DNA of 64,000 nt from Enterobacter sp. JBIWA008 (GCF_019968765.1 NZ_CP074149.1:2480001-2544000), one strand, 5' to 3'; counted from the stretch's first letter, positions 53,290 through 63,124 are shown. The notes: generated from the sequence alone by a model not told the origin. Numbers and translations are program-made.

Positions 53290-53312
53290 CCCGACGAGGT
53301 TCTCGTCGGGCC
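53290..53312 (+). terminator. Terminator hairpin after the ABC-F gene
   Basis: GCCCGACGAG pairs with CTCGTCGGGC around GTT, seven bases after the stop; only a weak T-rich stretch (AGTAGTTT) follows. Confidence 0.7.
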
Positions 53313-53477
53313 AGTAGTTTCCCCCTAAATTATTAGAGGAACACCCTTTTCTTAATCTGAAAACGGATTAATTGATGACATTATGTTGCTGCAGCCTTGC
53401 ATTACCAGGCTAATGTATCAATCCTTAAGGGGTATTACCCTGCTATGCAGATTCTTATCATGAACAAGGAGATACAC

Positions 53478-54488
53478 ATGAAGGCTGCTGTTGTTACTCA
53501 GGATCATCAGGTTAACGTCACCGAAAAGACCTTACGCCCGCTAAAGCACGGGGAAGCCCTGCTGAAGATGGAATGCTGTGGCGTATGCCATACCGATCTC
53601 CACGTGAAGAACGGTGATTTCGGCGATAAAACCGGGGTTATCCTTGGACACGAAGGAATTGGTATCGTAAAAGAAGTCGGCCCTGGCGTGAAATCGCTGA
53701 AAGTCGGCGACCGCGCAAGCGTGGCCTGGTTTTTTGAAGGCTGCGGCCACTGCGAATACTGTAATACCGGCAACGAAACCCTGTGCCGCGACGTGAAAAA
53801 TGCCGGTTACTCCGTTGACGGCGGGATGGCGGAAGAGTGCATCGTCACCGCGGATTACGCGGTAAAAGTGCCGGACGGACTGGATTCGGCTGCGGCCAGC
53901 AGTATTACCTGCGCCGGCGTTACCACCTACAAAGCGGTGAAGGTCTCGGGTATCAAACCGGGCCAGTGGATTGCAATTTATGGTCTGGGCGGGCTGGGCA
54001 ACCTCGCGCTGCAGTACGCCAAAAACGTCTTTAACGCCAAAGTCATCGCCCTTGACGTTAACGACGAACAGCTGAAGCTGGCAGCCAGCATGGGTGCGGA
54101 TTTAACCATCAACTCCCGCAGCGAAGATGCCGCGAAAATTGTGCAGGAGAAAACGGGCGGCGCGCATGCCGCAGTCGTCACTGCCGTCGCAAAAGCAGCA
54201 TTCAACTCAGCCGTTGATGCCGTGCGTGCCGGTGGCCGAGTGGTTGCGGTTGGCCTGCCGCCGGAAGCGATGAGCCTCGACATTCCGCGTCTGGTGCTGG
54301 ACGGCATTCAGGTAGTGGGTTCGCTGGTTGGCACTCGTCAGGATCTGCAGGAAGCCTTCCAGTTCGCCGCTGAAGGTAAGGTCGTGCCGAAAGTCACGAT
54401 GCGCCCAATCGAGGACATCAACGCTATCTTTAAAGAGATGGAACAGGGCCAGATCCGCGGCCGTATGGTGATCGACCTACGTTCATAA
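53478..54488 (+). CDS. adhP: Zinc alcohol dehydrogenase AdhP (ethanol-preferring)
   Basis: A 336-residue NAD-dependent alcohol dehydrogenase starting [14 protein letters not shown], same length as E. coli AdhP. Catalytic zinc ligands are C37 (CGVCHTDLH), H58-E59 (LGHEGIG) and a later Cys ([11 protein letters not shown]); structural zinc ligands are C89, C92, C95 and C103 ([17 protein letters not shown]). The nucleotide motif is [22 protein letters not shown] precedes the ATG; the frame extends upstream to 53397 but that part is not conserved. Confidence 0.95.
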   Translation: MKAAVVTQDHQVNVTEKTLRPLKHGEALLKMECCGVCHTDLHVKNGDFGDKTGVILGHEGIGIVKEVGPGVKSLKVGDRASVAWFFEGCGHCEYCNTGNETLCRDVKNAGYSVDGGMAEECIVTADYAVKVPDGLDSAAASSITCAGVTTYKAVKVSGIKPGQWIAIYGLGGLGNLALQYAKNVFNAKVIALDVNDEQLKLAASMGADLTINSRSEDAAKIVQEKTGGAHAAVVTAVAKAAFNSAVDAVRAGGRVVAVGLPPEAMSLDIPRLVLDGIQVVGSLVGTRQDLQEAFQFAAEGKVVPKVTMRPIEDINAIFKEMEQGQIRGRMVIDLRS

Positions 54489-54505
54489 TCGTTCATCTTT
54501 CATTA

Positions 54506-54531
54506 CCGCTCCTCGCTGGGGCGGTTTTTTT
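54506..54531 (+). terminator. Rho-independent terminator of adhP
   Basis: CCGCTCC pairs with GGGGCGG (one wobble) around TCGCT, followed by seven T, 17 bases after the stop. Confidence 0.88.
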
Positions 54532-54637
54532 ATAGCCATTTTCCGGCAATCCTTATCTTAATTCCTTTGTTCCCTTGTTTTCCCCCGCGCCCGATGATGA
54601 ATCCGACGCTAACAAGAAGATAACAAAGGAATTCACC

Positions 54638-56257
54638 ATGCAAACCCCATTTCGTCTGCCGCTGCTGACGGCGCTGATCCTGGCGACAACCGCAGCCTGG
54701 GCAGCTGATGCGCCCGTCAAAGGCGGCACGCTGATTTATCTGGAGCAACAGGCGCACACCAACCTCTATCCGCCCGCCGGCGGCTTCTACCCGAACGGCG
54801 GCATTCTGAACCAGATTACCGATAAACTGACGTGGCAGAATCCAAAGACGCTGAAGGTCGAACCCTGGGTGGCCGAAAGCTGGACCACCAACGCCGATAA
54901 AACCGAATACACCTTTAAAATTCGCCCGGGGATCACCTTCTCCGACGGCACGCCGCTCGACGCCAACGCCGTAGCGAAAAACTTTGATACCTACGGCTTA
55001 GGCAACAAAGCACAGCGCCTGCCGGTGTCAGAAACGATCAATAACTACGATCGCAGCGAAGTGGTCGACCCGCTGACCGTGAAGTTCTACTTCAAAAAAC
55101 CGTCGCCGGGGTTCCTGCAGGGCACCGCCACCATTGGCTCGGGTCTGGTTTCGCTCAGCACGCTGAAGCGCAACTTCGAAGAGCTGGGGGATGCCCGCCA
55201 TATCATCGGTTCCGGCCCGTTTGTGGTGAAGGACGAGAAGCTGGGTCGTGAAGTGACGCTCGAAGCGCGCAAAGACTATCAGTGGGGCCCTAAAAATCTG
55301 GCGCAGCAGGGGCCAGCTAATCTTGATGGCATCAAGTTTATCGTGACTCAGGAAGACAGCGTGCGCGTCGGCGCCCTGCTGGCGGGTCAGGCCGACTTTA
55401 TTCGCCAGGTGCAGGCGTATGACGAAAAGCAGGCGACCGATCAGGGCTATAAGATCTACGCCGCCCCGACGCGCGGGGTGAACGACAGCATCAGCTTCCG
55501 CCCGGATAACCCGCTGGTCTCCGATATTCGCGTCCGCCAGGCGCTGCTGCACGCCACGAATGCAAAACAGGTGGTCGAGACCCTCTTCTCGGCCAACTAT
55601 CCGCAGGCGAAGTCGGTGATTGCCGATTCCGCCGCAGGCTTTGTCGATCTCAGCGACAAATTGACCTTTGACCCGGCTAAAGCTAACCAGCTGCTGGACG
55701 AGGCGGGCTGGAAAGCAGGCAGCGACGGGATCCGCGCCAAAGACGGGCAGCGGCTGGCGCTGACGGTGTATGAATCCCTGCCCCAGCCGCAAAACAAAGA
55801 GGTGCTGCAGCTGGTTGCCCAGCAGTGGCGACAGGTGGGCGTGGCGCTGAGCGTCAAAGCCGGTGACGCAGGCAGCCGCACGCTGGATAACCTTGACCCG
55901 CAGAAAACCCCGTTAACCGTCTCCGAAGTTGGCCGCGCCGATCCTGACGTGGTGAAAAGCATGTTCTACCCCACTAACCGCGACGCGCTGCTGCAAAAAG
56001 GCGGATCCAGCGACAAGGTCAAAAACTTCCGTGACGACAGGCTGAATGAACTGCTGGTGAACATTTCGGCTGAGGTCGACCCGCAAAAACGCCTGCAGCT
56101 GACGGGAGACGCCCAGCGCTACCTGCTGGATAACGCCTACGTCATTCCAATTTTCGAGGAGCCGCAGGTCTTTGCCGGTGCGCCGTGGCTGAAAGGCGTC
56201 AATTTTGAAGCGGTAGGCCGCCCGTCGTTCTACGGCGCGTGGATTGAGAAACACTGA
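54638..56257 (+). CDS. ABC transporter substrate-binding protein, KPN_01854-type
   Basis: A 539-residue SBP_bac_5 protein. Signal peptide MQTPFRLPLLTALILATTAAWA; lobe motif YTFKIRPGITFSDGTPLDAN near residue 96; C-terminal YVIPIFEEPQVFAGAPWLKG. The start ATG 54638 has AAAGGA upstream. It belongs to the group known from Klebsiella locus KPN_01854, which is always followed by two permeases, a double ATPase and a luciferase-like monooxygenase. The ligand is unknown; the superfamily binds peptides, nickel chelates or small organic molecules. First gene of a six-gene operon whose genes overlap or nearly touch. Confidence 0.88.
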   Translation: MQTPFRLPLLTALILATTAAWAADAPVKGGTLIYLEQQAHTNLYPPAGGFYPNGGILNQITDKLTWQNPKTLKVEPWVAESWTTNADKTEYTFKIRPGITFSDGTPLDANAVAKNFDTYGLGNKAQRLPVSETINNYDRSEVVDPLTVKFYFKKPSPGFLQGTATIGSGLVSLSTLKRNFEELGDARHIIGSGPFVVKDEKLGREVTLEARKDYQWGPKNLAQQGPANLDGIKFIVTQEDSVRVGALLAGQADFIRQVQAYDEKQATDQGYKIYAAPTRGVNDSISFRPDNPLVSDIRVRQALLHATNAKQVVETLFSANYPQAKSVIADSAAGFVDLSDKLTFDPAKANQLLDEAGWKAGSDGIRAKDGQRLALTVYESLPQPQNKEVLQLVAQQWRQVGVALSVKAGDAGSRTLDNLDPQKTPLTVSEVGRADPDVVKSMFYPTNRDALLQKGGSSDKVKNFRDDRLNELLVNISAEVDPQKRLQLTGDAQRYLLDNAYVIPIFEEPQVFAGAPWLKGVNFEAVGRPSFYGAWIEKH

Positions 56258-56267
56258 GGAGCTGACG

Positions 56268-57212
56268 ATGCGCCACGCACTTCTTCAACGCTTTGGGCAC
56301 GGGCTGCTGGTACTGTGGGCCGCCTTTACCCTCTCGTTCGTGTTGCTCCAGGTGCTGCCGGGCGACGCGGTGCTGATTAAATTTCAGAACCCGGACCTGG
56401 GCTTAAGCCCGGCGCAAATCGAGGAGATGCGCGTGGCCTACGGCGCGGACAGCCCGCTGTGGCAGCAATACGGCCACACGCTGCTGGCGATGCTGCGCGG
56501 GGATTTCGGCTATTCGCTACAGGCCGGCGTGCCGGTCAGCGAGCTGATTGCCAGCAATCTGCCGGATACCCTGAGCCTCGCCCTGCCCGCGTTTGTACTG
56601 GCGGTCCTGCTGGCGTTTGCGCTGGCCTTTGCATCGCGTCTGCCGGGTCTGCGCTGGCTGAGCAATACCCTCCAGTCTCTGCCGGTCCTGTTTATCTCCT
56701 TACCCACATTCTGGCTGGGGATCGCCCTCATCCAGCTCTTTTCTTTTCAGCTGCGGCTGATCCCGGTAATTAACCCGACGCCGCTGCAGGGGCTGATCCT
56801 GCCGATCGTGACCGTCGCGATCCCGATCTCGGCCCCGCTGGCGCAAATTCTGATGCGCAGCCTGGACCAGGTGGCGACGCAGCCGTTTGTCGCCGTCGCC
56901 CGGGCCAAAGGGCTGAGTGAAACCGCCGTCCTGTGGCGTCACGTTACCGGCAACGCCCTGCTGCCGGTCCTGAACATTGCCGGGCTGCTGCTGGGCGAGC
57001 TGATTGCCGGGGCGCTCATCACCGAAACCGTTTTTGGCCGCAGCGGGCTCGGACAGCTGACCCAGCAGGCGGTGAACAACCAGGACATCGCCGTGCTTCA
57101 GGCGGTCGTGATGATTTCCGCCCTCGGTTTTGTCTTAATCAATCTGCTGGTGGATCTGCTGATGCCGGTGCTGGATCCCCGTCTGCAAACCGTTACCGGA
57201 GGTGCATCATGA
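56268..57212 (+). CDS. ABC transporter permease (DppB-type) of the KPN_01854-type operon
   Basis: A 314-residue permease: first helix LLVLWAAFTLSFVLLQVLPG with family motif PGDAVLIKF, five further helices and EAA loop VARAKGLSETAVLWRHVTGN. ATG 56268 has AGGAG six bases upstream. It starts 10 bases after the binding-protein stop and overlaps the next permease by four bases. Confidence 0.9.
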   Translation: MRHALLQRFGHGLLVLWAAFTLSFVLLQVLPGDAVLIKFQNPDLGLSPAQIEEMRVAYGADSPLWQQYGHTLLAMLRGDFGYSLQAGVPVSELIASNLPDTLSLALPAFVLAVLLAFALAFASRLPGLRWLSNTLQSLPVLFISLPTFWLGIALIQLFSFQLRLIPVINPTPLQGLILPIVTVAIPISAPLAQILMRSLDQVATQPFVAVARAKGLSETAVLWRHVTGNALLPVLNIAGLLLGELIAGALITETVFGRSGLGQLTQQAVNNQDIAVLQAVVMISALGFVLINLLVDLLMPVLDPRLQTVTGGAS

Positions 57213-58057
57213 GTCTGGTCGATTACGCTGCCGCCGCGCGAAAACGCGTTCCTGCCTGGCAGGGAGTGGAATGGCAGCCGGGACTGTGGCTGGCATGGGG
57301 GGTGATTATTCTCGCCGCTTTTGCCGCCGTAGCGCCCGGCCTGTTAACCCACTACAGCCCGATTGAGGGCATCGCCGGCGCACAGCGCCTGGCGCCGCAG
57401 GCGGGACACTGGCTCGGGACCGATCAGCTTGGCCGCGATGTTTACACGCGTATCGTTTATGGCGCCTCCCATTCCCTGAGCGCGGCGCTGGCCGCCGTGA
57501 CGATGGGGCTGGTGGTCGGCACCGGCTTAGGGGTGGTTGCCGGGGCGTTCGCCGGACGCGTCGAGTCTCTGCTGATGCGTTTCGTCGACGTGTTGCTCTC
57601 CATCCCGTCTCTGCTGCTCTCGCTGACGGTGATTATTCTGCTCGGGTTTGGCACCGTTAACGCCGCGATTGCCGTCGGCGTGGCCTCTATTGCCAGCTTC
57701 GCCCGCCTCGCGCGCGGTGAAGTCGTGCGCATTCGGCACACGGATTATGTCGAGGCAGCGTTTGGCAGCGGCGGGACGTTTTTCGCCGTGCTGTGGCGAC
57801 ACATCCTCCCCAACGCGTTAACCGCCGTCCTGGCTTTTGCCACGCTGCAGTTTGGTCAGGCCATCCTGGCGCTCTCCACGCTGAGCTTTCTCGGCTACGG
57901 CACCCCGCCGCCCGTGCCGGAATGGGGCTTATTGATTGCCGAAGGCCGTAACTATCTCTCTACCGCCTGGTGGCTCACCACCTTCCCCGGCGTGGTCGTC
58001 ATCGCCGTGGTGCTGGCCACCAACCGCATCAGCCAACAGTTCAGCGGAGGTCGCTAA
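57209..58057 (+). CDS. ABC transporter permease (DppC-type) of the KPN_01854-type operon
   Basis: A 282-residue permease starting MSLVDYAAAARKRVPAWQGV. Motif GHWLGTDQLGRDVYTRIVYG and EAA loop EAAFGSGGTFFAVLWRHILP. The ATG overlaps the previous TGA (ATGA); a longer frame from 56933 runs through the preceding gene and is ignored. The last A of its TAA is the first base of the ATPase start. Confidence 0.9.
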   Translation: MSLVDYAAAARKRVPAWQGVEWQPGLWLAWGVIILAAFAAVAPGLLTHYSPIEGIAGAQRLAPQAGHWLGTDQLGRDVYTRIVYGASHSLSAALAAVTMGLVVGTGLGVVAGAFAGRVESLLMRFVDVLLSIPSLLLSLTVIILLGFGTVNAAIAVGVASIASFARLARGEVVRIRHTDYVEAAFGSGGTFFAVLWRHILPNALTAVLAFATLQFGQAILALSTLSFLGYGTPPPVPEWGLLIAEGRNYLSTAWWLTTFPGVVVIAVVLATNRISQQFSGGR

Positions 58058-59664
58058 TGACCGTTCTCTCAGTGGAAAATTTGACGATTAGCTACCGTAC
58101 CGCGCGCCGGTGGCGAGAGGTGGTGCATAACGTCAGCTTCACGCTCGGGCGAGGGGAAATGCTGGCGTTCGTCGGCGAATCCGGATCCGGCAAGACGACC
58201 ACGGCGCAGGCGATCATTGGCCTGCTGGCCGATAACGCCCGGCGCGATGCGGGAAAAATATCGCTCAACGGCGAGGAGATTAGCCAATGGTCCGCGAAGC
58301 GTCTCGATACCCTTCGCGGGGCGCGAATCAGCCTGGTTCCGCAGGATCCGGGTAATTCACTCAACCCGGTGAAGACGATCGGCGTGCAGGTCGGGGAAAT
58401 TATTCAGCTACACCAGAAGGTGACCCGCGCCGAGCGCGACGAGCAGGTGCTCGCCCTGCTGACAAAGGTCGGCCTGAGCCACCCCGAACAGCGCATGACG
58501 CAGTATCCCCATCAGCTCTCGGGCGGGATGAAACAGCGCGTGCTGATTGCCATCGCCATTGCCCTGCGCCCGGACGTGATTGTTGCCGATGAGCCCACCA
58601 GCGCGCTGGATGTGACGGTGCAAAAACGCATTCTCGATCTGCTGGATATCCTGCGCCGGGAGTCGGGTACCGCCGTTCTGTTTGTCACCCACGATCTGGC
58701 GCTGGCCGCACAGCGCGCGGACAGGCTGCTGGTTTTTCGCGATGGCGAGGTTCAGGAACAGGGCGACACCGCCGATATCGTCCGCACGCCGCAGCACGCC
58801 TACACCCGCCAGCTGCTGAGCGATCTCCAGGGCCAGCGCCTGACCATCGCCCCGGTAGCCGGCCTTCCGCTTGCGTCACCGGCCATTCGCGCCCGCGCCA
58901 TCAGCAAACAATTTTCTCTGGGCAAAGGTCATCAGCTTCAGGCGCTGGATCGGGTGACGTTTGACGTCAGGCGAGGCAGTACGCATGCGCTGGTCGGTGA
59001 ATCCGGCTCCGGGAAAACCACCCTCGCCCGTATTTTGCTCGGTTTTGAACAGGCCGACAGCGGACAGGTCATTATTGATGATATTGATGCCACCGCCCTC
59101 AGCCGCGAGGCTCGCCGTCAGCTGCGGCAGAAGATCCAGTTTGTTTACCAGAACCCGTTCGCCTCTCTCGATCCGCGTCAGACGCTGTTTGACATCATCG
59201 AAGAGCCCCTGAAGAACTTTTCTCGCCTCGCTAAGGCGGAGCGAAAGGCCCGGGTGGAAACCGTGGCGCAGCGGGTTGCCCTGCCGGTCGATATCCTGAC
59301 CCGTACGGCCAGAGAGCTCTCTGGCGGTCAGCGCCAGCGCGTTGCCATCGCCCGGGCGCTGATCCTGGAGCCGACTATTCTGGTGCTGGACGAAGCCACC
59401 TCCGCGCTGGACGTCACCGTACAGGCGCAGATTCTGGCTCTGCTTCAGCAGCTGCAGCAGCAGCTGGGATTAACCTATCTCTTTATCACGCACGATCTGT
59501 CTACCGTTCGGCGGATCGCGCACAGCGTCACGGTGCTGCGCAGCGGTCAGGTAGTCGAACAGGGCGACGTCGGAACCTTATTCGCGTCGCCGCAGAACGA
59601 TTACACCCGCGAGCTCATTGACGCCATCCCTCATTTTTCACCCGCTACGGAGGAGTTCGCATGA
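58057..59664 (+). CDS. Double-domain ABC ATPase of the KPN_01854-type operon
   Basis: A 535-residue protein with two full nucleotide-binding domains in one chain, replacing separate DppD and DppF subunits. Domain 1: GESGSGKTTT near residue 40, VPQDPGNSLNP, LSGGMKQRVLIAIA, VIVADEPTSALD. Domain 2: GESGSGKTTLA near residue 315, VYQNPFASLDP, LSGGQRQRVAIARAL, ILVLDEATSALD. The cysteine-rich C-terminal motif of peptide-type ATPases is missing. Start at 58057 overlaps the permease stop by one base (TAATG). Confidence 0.92.
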   Translation: MTVLSVENLTISYRTARRWREVVHNVSFTLGRGEMLAFVGESGSGKTTTAQAIIGLLADNARRDAGKISLNGEEISQWSAKRLDTLRGARISLVPQDPGNSLNPVKTIGVQVGEIIQLHQKVTRAERDEQVLALLTKVGLSHPEQRMTQYPHQLSGGMKQRVLIAIAIALRPDVIVADEPTSALDVTVQKRILDLLDILRRESGTAVLFVTHDLALAAQRADRLLVFRDGEVQEQGDTADIVRTPQHAYTRQLLSDLQGQRLTIAPVAGLPLASPAIRARAISKQFSLGKGHQLQALDRVTFDVRRGSTHALVGESGSGKTTLARILLGFEQADSGQVIIDDIDATALSREARRQLRQKIQFVYQNPFASLDPRQTLFDIIEEPLKNFSRLAKAERKARVETVAQRVALPVDILTRTARELSGGQRQRVAIARALILEPTILVLDEATSALDVTVQAQILALLQQLQQQLGLTYLFITHDLSTVRRIAHSVTVLRSGQVVEQGDVGTLFASPQNDYTRELIDAIPHFSPATEEFA

Positions 59665-60650
59665 CGCGAAAACGCCTGGGATTTTTCACCCGTCTGCTTG
59701 AAGACGCTACGGCGAAGGAACGCTATCGTCTGGCAACAGAACAGATCCGCCACGCCGAACGCCACGGTTTTGACAGCGCATGGATTGCGCAGCACCATTT
59801 CCACGAAAGTGAAGGCGGCCTGCCGTCGCCGCTGCTGTTCCTGGCGCACGTAGCCGCGCACACCGAAACCATCCGACTGGGCACGGCCATCATTACCCTG
59901 CCGATGGAAAACCCGCTGCGCGTCGCGGAAGATGCCGCCGTGCTCGATTTACTCGCCAATGGTCGTCTTGAGGTGGGTTTTGGTTCGGGAGGTACACCGA
60001 CCTCATTTCTGCCGTTCGGCCTGACGTTTGAGGCGCGCGGCGCGGCGTTTGCTGACCATTTGCATGTGATCCAAAGCGCCTGGCGCGGGGATTCGCTGAC
60101 CCATCCGGATAACCACCTTTACCCGCCAGCGCCACAGCTGGCCGACCGTATCTGGATTGCCACCTTCTCTGTAGACGGTGCCGTTCGCGCCGCCCGGGCC
60201 GGACACGGTTTAATGCTTTCCCGTACGCAGCCGCGCCCGGCAGACAAGTTAGATTTAACGCTCGACGCGATCCAGAACCCGATTGTGGATGCCTACCTTG
60301 AGTCACTGCCCGCCGGTATTGCACCGCGCGTTCTGGCCTCCCGTACCGCGTTCGTCGCCGACAGCGATGACTATGCGCTGAAGGTTGCCACACCGGGCCT
60401 CACCAGGCAGGCCCGGCAGCATCGCGCTGCCGGACACGTGGTTAAAGGTGACACCGTCACAGATTTTCGTCGCCAGTTCGACGCCCACATCGGTTCGCCC
60501 GAGACGGTGCTGCGTTCGCTGCAGGCCGATTCAGTTCTCCGGCGCGCCACGGACATCTCATTCCAGGTCCATTCGGTCGAACCTACGCATCGCGACACGC
60601 TGCGGTCCATCGAACTGATCGCCGAACGTATTGCCCCCCACATACTTTGA
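59661..60650 (+). CDS. Putative FMN-dependent luciferase-like monooxygenase, KPN_01858-type
   Basis: A 329-residue protein of the bacterial-luciferase/F420 superfamily: MTRKRLGFFTRLLEDATAKE, then HAERHGFDSAWIAQHHFHES, IRLGTAIITLPMENPLRVAE and GRLEVGFGSGGTPTSF, the flavin-binding barrel strands. It overlaps the ATPase gene by four bases. Members probably oxidise the imported compound with reduced FMN and oxygen, but no substrate is established. The 363-residue CMD/AhpD protein follows 10 bases later. Confidence 0.88.
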   Translation: MTRKRLGFFTRLLEDATAKERYRLATEQIRHAERHGFDSAWIAQHHFHESEGGLPSPLLFLAHVAAHTETIRLGTAIITLPMENPLRVAEDAAVLDLLANGRLEVGFGSGGTPTSFLPFGLTFEARGAAFADHLHVIQSAWRGDSLTHPDNHLYPPAPQLADRIWIATFSVDGAVRAARAGHGLMLSRTQPRPADKLDLTLDAIQNPIVDAYLESLPAGIAPRVLASRTAFVADSDDYALKVATPGLTRQARQHRAAGHVVKGDTVTDFRRQFDAHIGSPETVLRSLQADSVLRRATDISFQVHSVEPTHRDTLRSIELIAERIAPHIL

Positions 60651-60660
60651 GGAGACACCT

Positions 60661-61752
60661 ATGTCATTAAGTCAGGACATTCTCGCCGAGCTGGCGGAAA
60701 TTAAACCCGGTTCCCCTCTGGCAGAGGCGCGCGCCACGCGTGATGCCGCTACGCGCCACGCCCAGGGCAGCTACGAAATCCTCTTTAGCCAGCAGGATGA
60801 TGATTTTGCACTCGACGAGCGCTTTGCCGTGGCGGCAAAAGTCGCCAGGTGGCACAACGCGGAGGCGCTGGCCGCGCACTATGCAGGGTTTGGCCTGGCA
60901 GACCCGACCTCAGACCGTCTGACCCCGGCGCTTAACTTCGCTCGCCTGCTGACGTTCTCCCCCGTCGAAGCGACGCCGACATCGTTAAAGGCGCTGACCC
61001 TGGCGGGATGGAGCAAGGAAGGCATCGTTACCCTGGCGCAGCTTATTGCGTTTGTCAGCTTCCAGAGCCGGGTCATCGCCGGTCTGCGGCTGCTGAACGA
61101 CAGGCCCGTCGCCAAAAGCGATGCACCGGTGGCGGCAGGCGTCTGGCACACGACCGCAACAACGGTCACCGGGAAGGCGGCCCCCGTCGCGTTTACCCAG
61201 CAGGAGCTGGGATGGGAACCGTGGATAGCGGCCAAACCGCTGGCGGACTTCCGTGACGACGAAGTTGCCATCCTGGCGAAGTTTGGCCATACCGATTCCG
61301 ACTACTTCCGCCTGCTGGGGCGCAACCTGCCGGTGCTTGAACAACGCACGCTAACGGATAAAGGGATTTTTTACACGCCGGGGGGATTGCCGCGCGCCGA
61401 GCGCGAGCTGGCCGCAACGGTAGTCAGTAAAATCAACGGCTGCATTTACTGCGCATCTGTCCATGCGCGTAAAGCCAGCCAGCTGTCAAAGGATGACGCT
61501 GCGGTAGAGGCCCTGCTGGCCGTGAGGCCGGGGAGGTCCCTGAGCGAGGGGCAGCCCGCACGCTGGCAGGCGGAAATCGATTTTGCGGCGGCGCTGTCGG
61601 TCACGCCGCCTGCCGCTACGCCGCTGCACCTGGCCGCGCTGGAAAAAGAGGGGCTGGATACCCTGGCGCAGCTTGATCTGGTGCAGTCCGCGGCGTTCTT
61701 CGCCTGGGCCAACCGCCTGATGCTGGCCCTTGGTGAGCCCTGGCTTGCCTGA
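60661..61752 (+). CDS. Fused CMD-domain / alkylhydroperoxidase (AhpD-like) protein
   Basis: A 363-residue protein with two carboxymuconolactone-decarboxylase-like halves. The N-terminal half (about 1–145; LARLLTFSPVEATPTSLKAL-like region near residue 93) resembles the Avi_7170 CMD family and lacks a CxxC. The C-terminal half (about 180–360) resembles the Avi_7169 AhpD-like family with E247 and the active site C261-I-Y-C264-x3-H268 in KINGCIYCASVHARK. In some bacteria, as I recall, the halves are separate genes. It may remove peroxide or a peroxy intermediate made by the monooxygenase. Start at 60661 after GAGGAG; an upstream ATG-less frame to 60631 is ignored. Confidence 0.85.
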   Translation: MSLSQDILAELAEIKPGSPLAEARATRDAATRHAQGSYEILFSQQDDDFALDERFAVAAKVARWHNAEALAAHYAGFGLADPTSDRLTPALNFARLLTFSPVEATPTSLKALTLAGWSKEGIVTLAQLIAFVSFQSRVIAGLRLLNDRPVAKSDAPVAAGVWHTTATTVTGKAAPVAFTQQELGWEPWIAAKPLADFRDDEVAILAKFGHTDSDYFRLLGRNLPVLEQRTLTDKGIFYTPGGLPRAERELAATVVSKINGCIYCASVHARKASQLSKDDAAVEALLAVRPGRSLSEGQPARWQAEIDFAAALSVTPPAATPLHLAALEKEGLDTLAQLDLVQSAAFFAWANRLMLALGEPWLA

Positions 61753-61758
61753 AACCTG

Positions 61759-62934
61759 TCAGGCTAGCGCGCGAGCGTTAGCCTGAGCCCGTCTGGCCCG
61801 CAGGTGACCGTAGATCAGCAGTGCACTCATGGCCGAGAAAGAGAGTATCGCCGCAGGAAGCGTGACGTAGTTCCAGCTAAAGCCGAGAGTAATCATCATC
61901 CCGCCAAAGTACGCGCCAATCGCGCTGCCGAGATTAAACGCCATCTGCCCGCCCGCGGCCCCCAGCATCTCACCGCCCTTCGCATTTTGCAGAAGCAGAA
62001 TTTGTAGCGGCGCAGAGAGCGCGAACAGCCCGGCACAGCAGATAAAGCCCATGACCAGCGAGGCCGTTTTCAGTTCGCCAAAGGCAAAAAGCAGCAGCAA
62101 TGAAGCGACAATCACCATGTCGGTGGTGGCCGCAATGCGCAGCGGGCTAAAACGCCCAGAGAGCTTACCGCTCAGCAGATTGCCCAACACCATGCCAAGC
62201 CCCATCAGCATCATGATGATGGTCATTACGCCATCCGGGAAGCCCGAAACGTTGACCATAAACGGCTTAACGAAGCTGAACCACGCGAACACCCCGGCGT
62301 TGCCAAACATGGTGGCGGCAAAAATCAGCCAGGGTTCTGGTTTTTTCAGAAAGTGGAACTGCTCGGTCAATTTGATTTCTGATGTGTCTCGTATGTCCGG
62401 CACCCAGAGCAGAACCGAGAGGATCACCAGCGCATCGAACACGGCAATCAGAAAAAAGGTATAGCGCCAGCTGAACTGGTGCCCGAGCCAGGTGCCGAGC
62501 GGGACGCCCACCAGGTTGGCCACGGTCATGCCGGCGATCATCCCGGCCACCGCGACCGTCACCCTACCCGGCGGCGCAATTTTAGACAGGATAATTGCCC
62601 CGACGCCGAAAATAGCCCCGTGCGGAAAGCCGGAAATTAAGCGCCCCGCCGCCAGCCAGAAATACGACGTTGAAAACGTAAACAGGGCGTTCCCAACCGC
62701 GCACATGGCTACCAGAAACAGCAGCGTGGTTTTTAACGAGAACTTGCCTGAGAACAGCGCCACTATCGGGGCGCCTATCACCACGCCGAAGGCATAAAAC
62801 GAGATCATATTCCCGGCGGAGGGAATCGTAATACCGGTGTCGTGCGCCAGCTCGGTGAGCACGCCCATAATGCCAAATTCAGCCATGCCCAGGCCAAATG
62901 TGCCAAGCGCCAACGAAAATATTGTCTTTTTCAT
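61759..62934 (-). CDS. araJ: MFS transporter AraJ
   Basis: A 391-residue twelve-helix major facilitator protein nearly collinear with E. coli AraJ (MKKTIFSLALGTFGLGMAEF, GFPHGAIFGVGAIILSKI, LQILLLQNAKGGEMLGAAGG). It belongs to the sugar-efflux/drug exporter branch. In E. coli araJ is arabinose-inducible though not needed for arabinose growth. It converges on the CMD/AhpD gene with six bases between the stops. Confidence 0.92.
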   Translation of the reverse strand: MKKTIFSLALGTFGLGMAEFGIMGVLTELAHDTGITIPSAGNMISFYAFGVVIGAPIVALFSGKFSLKTTLLFLVAMCAVGNALFTFSTSYFWLAAGRLISGFPHGAIFGVGAIILSKIAPPGRVTVAVAGMIAGMTVANLVGVPLGTWLGHQFSWRYTFFLIAVFDALVILSVLLWVPDIRDTSEIKLTEQFHFLKKPEPWLIFAATMFGNAGVFAWFSFVKPFMVNVSGFPDGVMTIIMMLMGLGMVLGNLLSGKLSGRFSPLRIAATTDMVIVASLLLLFAFGELKTASLVMGFICCAGLFALSAPLQILLLQNAKGGEMLGAAGGQMAFNLGSAIGAYFGGMMITLGFSWNYVTLPAAILSFSAMSALLIYGHLRARRAQANARALA

Positions 62935-63077
62935 ACCTCAACCACGTGTTAATCACTCGCAACGGGCATTATTGGATAATCTTGTATGGTGAGCCAGTTC
63001 AAATCAGCTGGCTGACACGTTAATCCATTAATTCAGGAGTTTTCTCCAATTGCTACGCGGCAGGAATGGCAAATAAA

Positions 63078-63102
63078 AAGCCCCGGCAGGTGTCAGGGGC
63101 TT
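63078..63102 (-). terminator. Rho-independent terminator of the immunity/amidase pair
   Basis: On the minus strand AAGCCCC pairs with GGGGCTT around an 11-base loop and runs into TTTTTATTT, 23 bases after the stop at 63125. Confidence 0.85.
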
Positions 63103-63124
63103 CAAAAGGTTTAAGGTCTAGCTT

